NCBI RefSeq assembly: GCF_027744825.2
Contig: NC_071335.1
Span: 32,253,501 to 32,317,500 of the forward strand
DNA length: 64,000 nt
Source of the DNA: Synchiropus splendidus
Taxonomy: Eukaryota > Chordata > Actinopteri > Syngnathiformes > Callionymidae
Direction of reading: 5' to 3'
Positions 38,786 through 52,073 of this stretch are shown in pieces. Under the pieces are notes generated by a model. It saw only the letters and a program-made list of their open reading frames with translations, had not been told where the DNA came from and did not search any database. Position 1 is the stretch's first letter. Every line of letters starts with the position of its first letter. The position numbers and the translations under genes are program-made.

Positions 38786-41700
38786 ATGTCTATATCATCA
38801 GTGGCGTCTCACATCTAGTGCTGCAGACATTGCTTTTCAAGTCACAGCTTTATTTAGAAGACACACTCTTGGTTGCAACTTTAGATCCAAAGTTTAACTC
38901 ATTTCGGTTGACTATGTCTAGACAAAACTCGCCATGGATGACCGTCAAAGATTACAGTGCTCATCCATTTCATCCAGTCCACTAAAACTGGAGGAGGCCA
39001 GATTGAAAGTGATAAAATCTAAAATGATGCCTTAACACTAAGACTAGCCTCAAACTAAAATTGAAAACAGGTCACCGTCACCATGGGGAAACCATGGTGA
39101 ATATTTAGTAGGTAGGTTTAGCAAGTGACCCAGTCTTGCGACTGCTGTGTAGGGCAGGTAGGAACAGAAGGCGGTTGCATAAACATGGCGGTCGGGCAGT
39201 CCGCTGGATAGGAACATGTTGGCGTGAGTGAGACAGCCACGAAGAGGAATCAGCTGAGAATCTTACTGACTGAGCGCACAATGATGATCACGCATGTGCT
39301 GTCAGGTGAGCAGGCAGATCCCGAACTGAACCCTGATAAAGGAAGCCATGTTAGAGGCTTGTTTTTTGGTGAGCATGACTGGCAAGTGTTGCAGCAGAAT
39401 GAACTCATGCATAATTTACCATGCAGATCATGACCGAAACAGATGGTAGGAAGAAAAATGTCCCCTTTTCCGCGCTGTTACAGAGCAGCTCGATGGTCTT
39501 TGTCACGCATGTGAGGAGTAACGTGGAGATCACAAGGTTGTTGAAATGAATAATGCAATGCCTCTGTAATTATCTTCACTAGGTATTAATAATTTGCAAA
39601 GCTGTATTCGCTGCCTACAAAGAGAACACAATGTTTTGTGATTTTAAAGATGCAAAGTAGTGAGTACTTCCCACGTTTGGCGTGTGCACATGTGAGTCAG
39701 TGGTCAGGGAGGGGAAGATGTAAAGTAATGTAACATGAATGGACTTTTAGAGAAATTTGCAGGTGCACGTTTTTTGTTTCAAATGTAGGTGTTAATGGTG
39801 TGAATAAGGAAAACAACCATAAACACTTGGGTTAGTCTGTCGAGCTACTGAAGAAACTTTGACAGCATCTGCCTCCGGATATGACATTCTTTTCTGTTGT
39901 CTGTCTGGGGTCCATCTAATGAAGCAGGTTTACACAAAACCTGATCCATGTAAAAAAATGAAAGTATTTTTCATATTTCGCAGGGTCCAAATTAGAGTGC
40001 AGTCTTCAATTTGGATGTTAAAAAATGACAAAACAATATACTCGAAAGCTGACCAAGCAGGAGGATGGAAGCATGTCGACCAGTGACTCCTATGCTCTCT
40101 AAGTATTTTCCTGTATTTGTCCTTCAGTCCCGTACCAAATTCACAGTTGTCATTAAAGGGATCCTTTTTTTTTTTTTTTTTATTTTTTTTTAACATCTAC
40201 TCTTTGCCACTTTATTTTACCTGGTCGCGTCATGCTTTTCACATTCAGGATTATTCTATATAGCTCATGAACGGTTTATTCCATCAAAAATTCACAACAA
40301 TTAAATTCTGCATTTGTGTCATCATAAATTCGCCACTTAACTGCATGCATTTTTATTTTATTTTTTCAATTATACCTTCTTTAACAACCTCTTTCTAAGC
40401 TCTTCTCAGTAGGACCAAGGAAAGCCCTCAGACACCCGATGAGACGGTGTCCTCAGGATGGGTTGGGCCAAAAGCCAACACCCACTGGTGACTGTTCAGA
40501 AACGTTTCTCAGTTTGGCTCAACATTTGAATGACTCTGTGCTTATATGAAAGTGATGTATCAAAGTAGTACACTATGCAGATGATGCATTTGTGTATGTG
40601 CAGGTGACCAAGTTGATCTCACGATGTCATTCCCACAAGTCCAAGTAATAATAGTTGTCTACCGGAGGAGAGCACAATTAAATCCATGCAGCCTAAAAAC
40701 CACCCTCGACTGAGTGTTGAATGGAGGAACTTGGCGACAGCTCGCCTCCATTTGGACAGGCCATGTGCCATCGTGGCTCAGCGGACGGCTGCTACTGCAG
40801 ACGGTTCTGTTTTAGCATCATAAACAACTGGCCAGCGTGGCAGTGTTGTCAATCACAAGTTTTGCAAAACAAATTTTTCCCTTCAGGATTTGAGTTTGCT
40901 GAATTGTTCGGTGATTTGTTGCTCTGTTTTGCACTTCATACTTCCAGTGAGTGATCGGAAGATGTAAAGAAAACACAGTGTGGATGTGATACTCCATGGA
41001 ACAATGTAGACAAAAGTCCCACCTGATATTCATCCAAAGCTGTAATATCACACCCAGCTCAGATCGGGACTTGGCAGCGGCTGAGTCTGTCAGTGTCACT
41101 TTGACTGGGTACCACGCCAGCTTCACTCAGAGGATGCGCTCTCTTCCTTAAAATCATTTTGGCAAGGTGATCGTGATAAATTTGGCAGATGAGTAAGAAA
41201 ACCACGACGAATGCATTTCTCATTTTCTCCCACTGTAATATTGTTTCTAAAGTTCAGTTTGAAACCCTTTTGCAAACCAGCCGAACATAAATGTCTACTT
41301 CACACTGCAACCGTGAAAGGAAGCCGATTTATTTCATCATACATCATCTGAAGCAAAGGCCAGCGTCGCTATAGCATCATCTGAAACACCTTGACACTGA
41401 ACCATTCAAAGAGCTCTGGCGGCCTTGAACAGGAAAAAGGCAGTTCGTAGTATTTCCCATTATAAAGATCTGTCGCTTGTCACCTTCACTTTTTCTGATG
41501 ACTGACCGTAACTTTCTCATCATAAAGCGGACTCCGAGTGCAGTGGGAGGATTTCTGTGCAAATGCTAGTCAGTTTGCCGCGCACGTTCAACTGGCTGCC
41601 ATGTGTCAGCGTCGAGGATTTGGCAGAGCTGTGACCTGCATATAAGTATTCTGCTACGCTGTCAGAGTGGGCTCCGTGTGCTCTGCCGGTCACTGGCCTC

Positions 41701-43400
41701 ACGTCGCGTCTGGAGCGGCACATGCTGAAGATTTATCGTGAATAGAAATGGCCCCAGCGGCACTCGCTAAATAGTTCTAAATTGAATTCAAGGAATGGAT
41801 ACTGTCGAAAGTTAGAAACTGCTTATGGTTTCACAGCATTATTTAGTTGAGTTATTCGTTGGACTTTTCGAATTCTGCTTTTGATCATACAATCCTTGTG
41901 TGAGACTGAAACATAACATTCTGAATCGCAGCACTAACTTTTAGGACCGCCGCAATGGAGGGATGTTTTGACAGTTTTCAGTTATGCATCATGTGATGCT
42001 GCATTCAAAAGAGTCAATAATAGTCTTAGGTGATCTTAGGTGCAACAGAGTGTGGAGGAAACCATGTGGAGACCAGATGAATCTCTCAGAGAATCCTGGT
42101 GTGACACTGGGAACCATCTTTGTGAGGACATGACTGACCCTCCTTCCTCCACAGGCTATCACCTCTGATTCTGAGCCGCCCACAGTCAGCTTGGATGTTC
42201 CATCTCTTGATCCATGTTTCCTCTGTAAATAATAAAAGAAAACAGACAAAGGAACGCTGAACCACACACTTTGGGAAGTGAACCGAGAGAGGGAAGCTGT
42301 GAGACTACAAAAACGGAGTGTAATTGAGATCCTTATATGCAAACAGGTGGTTGTTTTATGTTTTCATTTTGGGTGATTCTTCAGAGTGAGTAAAGCCTGG
42401 AGGGGGGAAGCTGTTTGGAAACCTGTCGGTTTGATGCTACTCCTGATCATCTGTTAGTGTCTCATTTTGAGATGGAAACCAGCCAAATGTTTCACGACTC
42501 CTGCAGTTAAAAGATCCTTTCACTACACACCAGACATTGGACAAAAGATATCCATGTCGGTGAGTCTCTAGCGGAAGGACCATGATGATGTATTGAAACT
42601 CTTAAAGCCCATGTATGTTCAACGTGACATACAGATCCGGGCGAAGCCTTTTGTCTGTGTGTTGCTGTTACTTCCCGATGCTTAGCTCTAATAAGACGCA
42701 AAGAAGACCTTTCAATGGCGGAAATTCCTCCAGGCGCGATACATTTACGACCTCACTGACCACTTTTGGAGAATAGTTTGTCTCATTCGTGACATAGTTT
42801 GTTAAATGATAGCTAACCATTGCTCCGACAATGCTGCTGTCATAAACCTTTGACTCTGGGCTGCGCCCCCTGGTGGAGGTCAACATCAATACCAACGAAA
42901 AGAACACATGGAAGCATGTGTTCAGTAACATCATTTGTAAATGCTACATTTTCACACTGAAAGTGAGCGAACATGGTCTTTCCTGTTCTCCACATGGATC
43001 TGTTTACTACATCCCTCTGTTCTACTCCTCTTCTCTTTGGACTGTCGGACTCTGCAGAGGAGACTATGCTGTCTGGACCAAGTTTTTTCCTGGAGCTGTC
43101 TCAAGGTTGCACGTTGCACCTTGAAATCAAACTCATAGAGAGAATAAAGACACTGCGTGAGACAGCTGTGCCCTTGAGTTCCTTGATACGTTGGTATCAT
43201 GACTCATACCATCATGTGGTTCACAGCCTTAATTCTGTGTTCATTCTAGCAGTCAGTCATAAGTACAAGTATTGAATCCCAGGAGCACATCACACAGTAT
43301 ACACTCAGTATACAGTCCACAAGTCTGGACTTTAACGTACATTCACAAAGCCAGGTATCTGATTTGTGTTTTGGCATATGCTGTTAAGGGTTACCCTCTT
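38786..43400. other. Unassigned intergenic or intronic sequence
   Basis: Nothing recognisable apart from poly-T near 40165-40190. No supported exon was found. Confidence 0.4.
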
Positions 43401-43478
43401 CATGTCTTCCTTTATCACATCCACAAACCCAGAGGGTTGTCTTTATCTTCTTTAATAACCAGGAATCTCCATTTTGGA
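43401..43478 (-). pseudogene. Remnant of an RTE-type LINE ORF (C-terminal motif)
   Basis: The minus-strand translation reads SKMEIPGY, stop, RR, stop, RQPSGFVDVIKEDM. This matches the KMELPG...GRP.RRF.DV.KEDM motif I know from the end of teleost RTE-like LINE polyproteins, now broken by two stops. The neighbouring sequence to about 43960 may belong to the same old insertion, but I could not show that. Confidence 0.5.
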
Positions 43479-44198
43479 CTTGGTCATACATGTCATCTTC
43501 CTATTCACTCCTCATCAAATAGTTAAACTCCTGCATCTTGACTTTCATCTCACAAAAAAAAAATCCCATCATGGTCCATGGAGACTCCTCAGTAACCACA
43601 TCTCCATGGAGACCAATCGGAGGTGATTCCATCTCTCACCGAGAATCCAGCTGTCACTCCTGCATGTCCTCCACCTTCACATACCTCTGAGACTCGCTGG
43701 TACGTCACCACACTCCCTTGCTCTCTCTGCCATAGCTCTCTCCATCTCATCAAAGACACTGCAGCTCCATCTGTCCTTCTCTGAAGGAGCTTTGTCATCA
43801 TCTGCGGCGCTGGTGAGGCAGGAATACTGAATGTGGCAGATTGATGTTTCATTCTGTTTGGACCCATTGTTGCAGAGCCAGTTGGGGCTTTCTCAGTTAA
43901 TATACATTTTGTCCGGCCGGCAGCTGAGACTCTTTTTCCTCCTTGTGTGATTGAGACCGACAAGAGTAAAAAAAAAAAAAAGATATTACTCCAACATAAT
44001 CTTACCTACGTCCTCAGAAGGATGCAATTTGGTGACTCAAAGCCGAAGAAAAAGAGCCTAAATATTAAATGTCAGTTATGTAGCGTCTGGCAAGTACATT
44101 TAATAACAGACTGCATAATCACCGGCTGATGTGTTCTTTGCTCCGGACACAATGTAAGCAACAGAAAACCTCAATCAAAAAGTGTCGCTGAAAGCTAT

Positions 44199-44366
44199 TT
44201 TCATAATATATAATATAGATAATATATATATTTCATAATATGTATATAATATATAATATATATATTTCATAATATATATAGAATATATATATTTCATAAT
44301 ATATATATAATATATAATATATATATGTCATAATATATATAATATATAATATATAATTTCATAATA
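44199..44366. repeat. AT-rich minisatellite, unit about 27-34 bp
   Basis: A TCATAATAT core recurs at about 44201, 44233, 44267, 44294, 44328 and 44359, separated by TATATA runs. It abuts the left side of transposon copy 3. Confidence 0.7.
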
Positions 44367-44398
44367 CGGTGCACTTTATATTGAAATGTATTTTAATT

Positions 44399-45244
44399 AG
44401 TGGTGGGACTTAAATGAGTTAATAACCATTAATTAATTACAATAAAAAAAGGCGTTGAAATACATGTGGCAGCTAGGATGATAACAACAACAACAAACAT
44501 GGAGGAATCCCTGAACAAAAGCGAACAAAAGCATCTGTTTGCTTTGGTTCAGGGAGGTTTTTCACTGAGTTCGAACAAAAATGTAGATATTTTTTTGCTT
44601 CTGATTTTGAACGTAAATCCAGAACTCTTACGCCACCAAAAAAAGCCGGAAAAAACATAACCTGCGCGGAGTGATCAGCTGACCCACGACGCGCTTTGTT
44701 ATTGTGTATAACGCAGCCTCTGTATGCAGACGTGTCCCGTTAGCTACATTTACTGACTGTTTTTTCTTCATATTGAGGTGTAAAACCTTTCCTGTCTCCA
44801 CACTGGACCGTGGTAGAGGGTCACAGGGGAGGTGCTCGCTCTCCACACCTCCACTCCAGGGTTTGATGTCCTGTTGTGGGCTGGACCTGGGACAGGGATG
44901 AGGCGAGTCTGGGACAGAGCGTGACTTGGTTTATGACTTTGTCACAGCCAAACTGCACAGAAGCGCACATTCAGAGCTGGACACGCACCGGGCACCTCTT
45001 CACTTCTGGAGAGACCTCACTCACTCAGCAACCCCTCCCACATGCAGCGGCCACACACATAGAGGAACAGCGCACCTGCAGCAGACACTCTACATTCACT
45101 CCTGCAAAAGACTATTTTAAGGCTTGGAACGCATTATTTCTTTTTCCATTCATTGTAATGGGAAAAATCGATTCAGATTTCGAACAAATCGCTTCTCGAA
45201 CGGCCGTCTGGAACGGACTGTGGTCGAGAACCGAGGTACCACTG
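44399..45244 (+). mobile_element. Non-autonomous DNA transposon, copy 3 (chimeric left end)
   Basis: The body is nearly the same as copy 1. The right end is CCGAGGTACCACTG followed by TA. The left end is AGTGGTGGGACTTAAATGAG followed by AATTAATTACA and about 150 bp that is missing from copies 1 and 2. It lies just right of an AT-rich minisatellite. Confidence 0.7.
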
Positions 45245-45245
45245 T

Positions 45246-48200
45246 ATGTTATTGGTACTGAACACATCAGCATGTGTAACTCACAATGATATTATGATAT
45301 ACTATGATATACACTGCTATCTGCTGTTAGGTTACAAGCTGGTGGCTGTTTTTTTAATCCACTTGCAAGAACCTTGTCAGAATCATGATGAAAAAACTTC
45401 AAAACAAAGAGTCGTCATGAAACGACTTCACTTCGTTTAGTTGTTCCTCTTTAAGCAATGCCGACCAGTTCCGCCTCAAATCTTTCATTGGTTTCGTCAC
45501 ACATTGTCCGACAGCGAGCGATCGGCTCTTCGTGGTGACTCAGCTCTGTTGAGCATATAATGGCTCCATATTTATAAAGTGCTAGCGTCACAGAAAAATG
45601 GCTGAAGCTGGAGAACGTTGCCGGTGAAGGCAACCCTGTTGGTGCTCCATTAACCTGTTCACCCCGGGAGCTATTTCCAGAACAGGAGGTACTAGACAAA
45701 CATGTCCCGACCAAAATAGAACTTGAACGGATATATGAGGCCTTACAAGTCCTTAATGGCAGCTTATTGATGGGGTGGCTCCATTATTCCCGCCATCACC
45801 TGCTCTCTCCTGTTTGTATACCACTGATAATGGCACTTGGTGCTGTTGTTTCATTTTATCTGGCTGACACCGGCATATCATGTCCACAAACATTTCCCGG
45901 GGTCAGAGATGTCCAGCTGTGTGGAGACGATTCACTCTATTTGTGCCAGAGAGGAGGATATAGTTTAGTCATTTATGTAAACACCTGCCTCCCTCTGGTT
46001 GGTTATCAGTGAAGTGTTTACGCAAGCGTTGCTGTTCACACTGCGGAGGTTTGCACCCCAGAGCCATCATTTACGGAGGGAAGAATGAACGGATGTTCAG
46101 AAAAGGTGAGAAATGATTTATACGTCAGTTCACAAATTGTGTTTGCTTCTTTCAAAGGTGGGAAATAGTACGTGATCAGGCAGTCTTTGTCAATCACAGG
46201 TGTTCTGATACGTACACTTTATTAAATGTAAAACTCACTAGTTTAAACAAACTACACAGTAGCTTTGGTAATTACTTGTACTTATATACCTTTAACTAAA
46301 TAAATATATGGAAACAAAATATAATAGTCAAGTCAACAAACAAACAAGTCAGTAGTTGTTTAAAGTTGCTGTTTTATTAAGGTGATGTGGTTTAATTCAA
46401 CATTTTTATTCCTTGCTGCGGGTAAGAAAGAACACACAAGAAAGAAAAACAAATAAAGGAAACATATGTAAAGGGATAAATATCAGAGACGAATTCCTAA
46501 GGCCACCGTAGAAGGGAGGAGCTGTGGAGAGCATTTTGTTGCTTAATAGTGTTGAGAGCGACCCTGAATTTCCACCAGGAACGGGGAGGTGCGGAGTCAA
46601 CTGGTTGTTCTCGCCTCTGTCACGCGAGTTTCGTCAATCGCGCGGTACTTTGTGGATTGAAAGAGGCAATGTCTTTATAGAGTTGATGCTGCTTGTCATA
46701 AAGAATGGGTTGACGCCCAACGTCCAAAATGAACGACTCCTCATCCGCTTTGTCACGAAAGAACACTTCTTCTACACATAGAGTTTTGAACATTTCCTGG
46801 ATTCACATGGCTTTTCACCGGCTAATTTCCTGTCTGAACAAGTCGCTCTGCTGCGGTGCTGTTCGGAGCACCGCAATACTAGATGTAACCAGTTGGAAAA
46901 ATAATAAATAAAATAAATGTTACCATGTTGTGTACGTGTGTCGCGTCGTCAGTACGAGCATCTGTTTGCAGCCTGCAAAGAACAAGTGTTGAGATAAAAC
47001 ATGAACTTAAGTGTTTGACACGTGCAATATATGCTATATTTTATGCTTTGCGTGAGATATTAACGGTTATTTTTAGTTTTAAGTAGTGTATGGGTAATGT
47101 GCAGATATGTCGTGTATGAGGGTATGATATCAATATAAGATTGCTATGTATACGTATGGTGTTTATGTACGTGTTCAACTTTGTTACCCGTAATGTTACG
47201 AGACGTCATGTCAAGTTTTATGTTTAAATTTAACAGAGTGAACGGGAGCAGACACCAGTGTGGCCAAGCAGTTCAGAAGGAAGGTTAGTGCTTATGTTTG
47301 TATTGTATTTGTTGTTGTCCTCTGCAATACCACTATCCGTTAGGCTTAGTTTGGGGAAACTCAATTTTTCGTAAGCTTCCGTATGTTTTGTGGTTTCCTC
47401 TTTGTCTGCCCAGGTGTGACAGAGTTTAGTTTTATGTATCTTTTGTAATTATATTTAAAATCCTACCTGGATCTAATAGATAAACAATCCCAAAAGTTTT
47501 TTGTTGTCCTTTTCTCACAAACCCATCACGGAATTGAAGTGAAGCCGCCAGCACTCAGCATCCAAGTGGAAATAGCCAAACAGAAACTTCCATGTACAGA
47601 TAGGAAACTTCCATAAAAATGATTTAAGGGACATATTTCACAATGGGCGTGGTCTTCTTTTTTCAGCCAAATTTGTAGCTAGAGAAGTTTAACTACAACA
47701 AAATGACTGATTTACATCACACTGCAAAAATAAACAAATAAATAAAATCGTGTAACAAATACAGTACAGCAAATTGCAGTTTAGCTTTGGCATTCAACAG
47801 TTGAACAGAGCATTCGTTCAGAATGTACGTTTGTAAGTCTTATCAGATTGTGAAGTCGACTTCAGGCCCACAAAGTTTCACTGGACACATCAACCAGAGC
47901 CACTCATTCTGTGTGTTCAGTTAACACCTGTGTCAACACCCACACCCAGCCACTCCAACGCATGACTGATCAGTTGTTTTCCAGCACTGATGGCTCCTGA
48001 CTTGAACAGGATCTCTCCCCACTAACTGCGGAACCGCTGTCCTGAGAGCAGCCGTGCGTGAATCAACAGAACTGGTCACAACATAGGTTAACCACCACCC
48101 ACCCACACACACACCCACGGAGCGTCCTGGGTCTGACCTCAGTGACTGACAGGAGCGCCGGGGAATGGGCTGCGCTGGGCGGCATACTAACATCCAAGAG

Positions 48201-49513
48201 GAGTCTCTCCTGAGTGAAGAGCACCAGCAGGTCAGAGATAATGAACCTGCCTCGTGAATGCAGTGAACAAGACGTTTCCTGCCTTTGTGTTTGTTTGACT
48301 CTCGCAGGATTTCATCTCTGAGATGAAGCGGTCAGAAACCTGCAGTCAACGCTGCGATGACATCACGATGTCAGGTCAGCGCTGCCCGTGGCCTTTAGAG
48401 AAGAGAAAACTCATAATTCAATTGAAGGATCGGCTTTACAAATACCACTTTTTACGAGAGTAAACTGGGTTCTGCAGGTCTGGTCGTCAGGATCAAAAGT
48501 CTGTTTTGCTTCAACAAGTCAATTTCAGCTGCGTTGTTGTGTGCGTGGAGGGAATGAAACTGAACTCCACGATATCTCACTCGCAGTAAATGGAAGTTTG
48601 CAACCAAATAGCTTTCTACGTCACTCGCTCGTGTTCCTGCTGAGGGGATTCTGTCTGGATGTTTTCGCTGGACGTAAATATCATTCGCCCTGAGGGTCAT
48701 GACGACACAGATATAGACAGACTAACTTCTGAGGCGGCTCTGAATATTTCATCTCTGTGGACGGAGCTAAGTAAAACAGCGCGAGAATTCAGTCACCAGA
48801 CCTGGATAAGAAGCAAAAATAGTTGTTTGTAAACAATCCGCAGCACTAACTTCCTGGTCGGCGCTGCAGCCTTCAGGGAGTTGTTGGCTTCAATCAGTCC
48901 TCTGAGTGCTCTGGTTTCCTCCCTCAATCCATAAAAATACTGGGATAAATCGCTGACCTTCGTTTTACCACAGGTGTGAGAGTCAGGTGACCTGTGTCCC
49001 CTGCCTCATGCTCATCTCAGGCGTTCCACAGTTGTCTGATACTTCATGTACTGTAGTAACGCTCCCATTCCCAGTGTGGGAATAAAGGAGGACGATGGTG
49101 ATAATTATACATCAGCAACAACAATAACACATTCATTTAATTAGACTCATTCAATTCAGTTTGAATGGAGTCTGTGGAAGAGGGTGCAGGCAGGGACGGA
49201 TCAGATATTGGAGTGTCCGCCAGAGAGAAGGAGCCTGGGCCTGGACGCTGGGAGTGAGCAGGAATATTCCGTATGGAACTGTGCTACATGCTCTTCAACA
49301 TCGGTTCTGAGAAATTTGAACACTAAATAAGTGGGAAACAATTTCTAAATGAGTAAGAAATTTAGCGCAGTGTGATATTCTGAGACGCCGCGATGGTCCT
49401 GAGGCGACCTTTGTGTCGGCTGAGCCATGTCTACTTCAGACACCTGGTGAAGCTCGGTAGGTTGGAACAAAAACTCGCGCCACCCTGGGATGAGTCTGTC
49501 TCTAACCTGTGAG
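45246..49513. other. Unassigned intergenic or intronic sequence
   Basis: A moderately GC-rich block at about 46500-46790 carries an 85-codon frame that resembles no protein I know. A short CCCACCCACACAC repeat lies near 48097-48117. No gene is supported. Confidence 0.4.
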
Positions 49514-49521
49514 CTTTACAT

Positions 49522-50182
49522 CAGGGCTTCTTAACCTGTTTGATCTCGGGGCCCACCTTTTCCAGAACAGATGAGCCTGGGGCCCCTTCAAGTACTAGAA
49601 CTGATTCATTACTCTTCATTTCATTTGAGTTCAATAACCATATTTATTCGACTTATTCGACACGTAAACAAACCAAACCTCATCTCAAAGATTTATTGGT
49701 CAGCAACAGAACCAGGTGCGAGTCATGCTCATCAGATTTACTACAGAAAAAAAATACACTTGATACAAGAAAATTGTTAACACTGTACGTGATGAATAAC
49801 CTTCTAAATATAATAAAATAATGTCAAAATATCATAAAATAAAATATTTTATTTTATTTCCAAAATAAACCCCAAAGAAGTGTAAATGAAAGTATTGCCA
49901 TAAAATTTTCTATTTATTTTAAAAACTGATTCAAAAGTTGCTTACATTTCCTTTAGCATTTTTCTTTCCAAGAACTTCTCCATAGTTGTTGACTATCACA
50001 GATTTGCAGCTGCCAAGTCAATATCATGACACACTACTGCCACCATACGTGGCTGATGTATTAAAACTGAGCGTCTTGTGGCCCTCACCGCCCAAAGGTG
50101 TAAAACAAAAAACGTTTAGCTGCCCTCCAGGGGGCGCTCACGGCCCAACCATGGGCCCCGGTCCTATGGTTGAGAATCACGG
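49522..50182. mobile_element. hAT-type non-autonomous DNA transposon
   Basis: The left end CAGGGCTTCTTAACCTGTTT and the right end ATGGTTGAGAATCACGG are inverted-repeat related, and both include a GGGGCCC-type block. The flanks CTTTACAT (49514-49521) and CTTTAAAT (50183-50190) form an 8-bp target duplication with one mismatch, the size expected for hAT elements. The 661-bp interior is AT-rich and has no transposase frame. Confidence 0.75.
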
Positions 50183-51685
50183 CTTTAAATGAAATGATCA
50201 GATGAAATGTCACCAAAAATATGTGTTACGTGAAATGATCTTAACATCCATCCATTACGTTCGACCCATACCGTTTAAATGGATAAACACATTCAAGTTC
50301 AATCCATCCACCGATCCATGTAATCTGTGATTTAAGATAAAGTAATCCCCTTTAATTTGTTTGGTAAAAGTCACCCTCTGTGACAGATTTTCATGGATCA
50401 TTGTGATGCTGGGGACAGTCCTGTTCCGCCTCCTCAGCAAGCGCCAACATAATCCACAGGGACTGTTGACAGAGCTCTCACCTTCCCTCCAAGTCCTCAG
50501 TTAGAATGAGCTCACCGTCTGTATGTCCTCAACTCTTGTGTTTCCGAACCTAGAACTTCTGACCAGCGCCTTCTTCAGCAGACAGCGTTGCTTGAGAGTC
50601 AACTCTTTGCCAGAGAGTGAAAGCCTCCCCCGATTTTCGGGGCTCAGGATGCTAAGTGGCTGACTAATAATTCAAATTATGGAGGTTCGGCGCCAGGCTC
50701 CTTCTGCGCTGAGCCAAATCCTAATTCAAAACTCGGCCGCATTGGCAGTGTTGATGTTTTCCCAGTGCCCACATGAGTTCCCCTCGTGGATTTTAGGTAG
50801 AATACTGGGAATGAGGTAAAATGGGTAATTCATTTGTCCAGATGGAACAGCTGGACACGACTTCAGGGGGGCAGCTGAGATTCACGCCGCGAACGTCAAG
50901 GCAGAACCTGTGAAAAATGGCACGATGCAAAACTTTTGTGACGCCTCAAACATTACCCTCATTCACCAAATACTGCCACCTATTACGGAAGCAATACATG
51001 ACAAACGCGGCCAGACAAATGACTCTTCTTTCCTCTCCTGTGAGTTTCCTATGCCTGAGTAATAAGCACTGCAGTGCTGGATTTATTCACACCCTTTTGA
51101 AAGCTCTTCAACCCTGCAATCTTGTGAGCAGTAAACAGACACACTCATGCCTCACTCGGTGTGTGTGCTGAGTACCCACAGTGGCTCAGGCGCTAGCATG
51201 GTTAACAGACCAAACACTTTCACTGCAGATTGGATTTTGAATGTTCCAGTGAGAAACAAGCTTTGTTTGAACATCAGGACAATGATGTTTTGTTCATGTA
51301 AGTTGATCAAGTCCCAAAGGTGACCCAAAGTTTTTGCCTTAAAAAATTATCTCAACACTCTTTAGTCACCGCTGTGAGATTTTGACAAAAGAAAAACCCA
51401 TCTTGACGTTGATGTATCTTGAGGTTCAAAAAAACTAGGGCCCTTGCTCCTACGAGAGACAATTGCTCAGGATTTTATAAACATAAACATGTTTACACTG
51501 TTCTCTGAGTCTTTCAGAAAATATTTGTGCCGCACCTCAGTCTCTGTTGCACTGCTGTAAAACCCAGGAAGCTGCTGCTTCATCTGACACCAACAGAGAG
51601 GACGTACTGTACTGTTGTTGTTGGTGTTACTTCAATAAAAGTAAAACTAATGTCAACAAAGTTAAGCTCTGCCAACAGTGCCGAT

Positions 51686-52073
51686 CTCCTGGACGACCGG
51701 AGACAAGAAGCAGCAGCTGAGACCGGCTGTGGTGTCAGAACTTTAGACATATGGGCAAAAACAACACATTTTTGAGTGCATTAATGTAAATAAAAGATGT
51801 GAGGATTTCTTGATTCAAGTTCAGAACATTGCCCAGTTTGTTTCATGAGTCAGTCACCATGCTGGACCCCATTTTCAAAACTAGTATAGGAGTGATCCTC
51901 ATGTATTTTTTAAGCCAGGTGCACCACTGACCTTTCTACGGTGCAGACAGCATCACTGCACCTGCGGCTTATAGACCAGTGTAGCTCATGTATGAACAAG
52001 ACCCATTTCACTTCTTAAATTTAGTGGGTGCAGCTCATATTACAATGCACACTATAGTCCGGAATTTACTGTA
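51686..52073. repeat. Dispersed repeat, copy 2 (DNA-transposon-like)
   Basis: This is the same-orientation partner of 35361-35720. It ends CACTATAGTCCGGAATTTAC followed by TGTA. It carries about 50 extra bases (AGTGCATTAATGTAAATAAA region) relative to copy 1. Confidence 0.65.
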
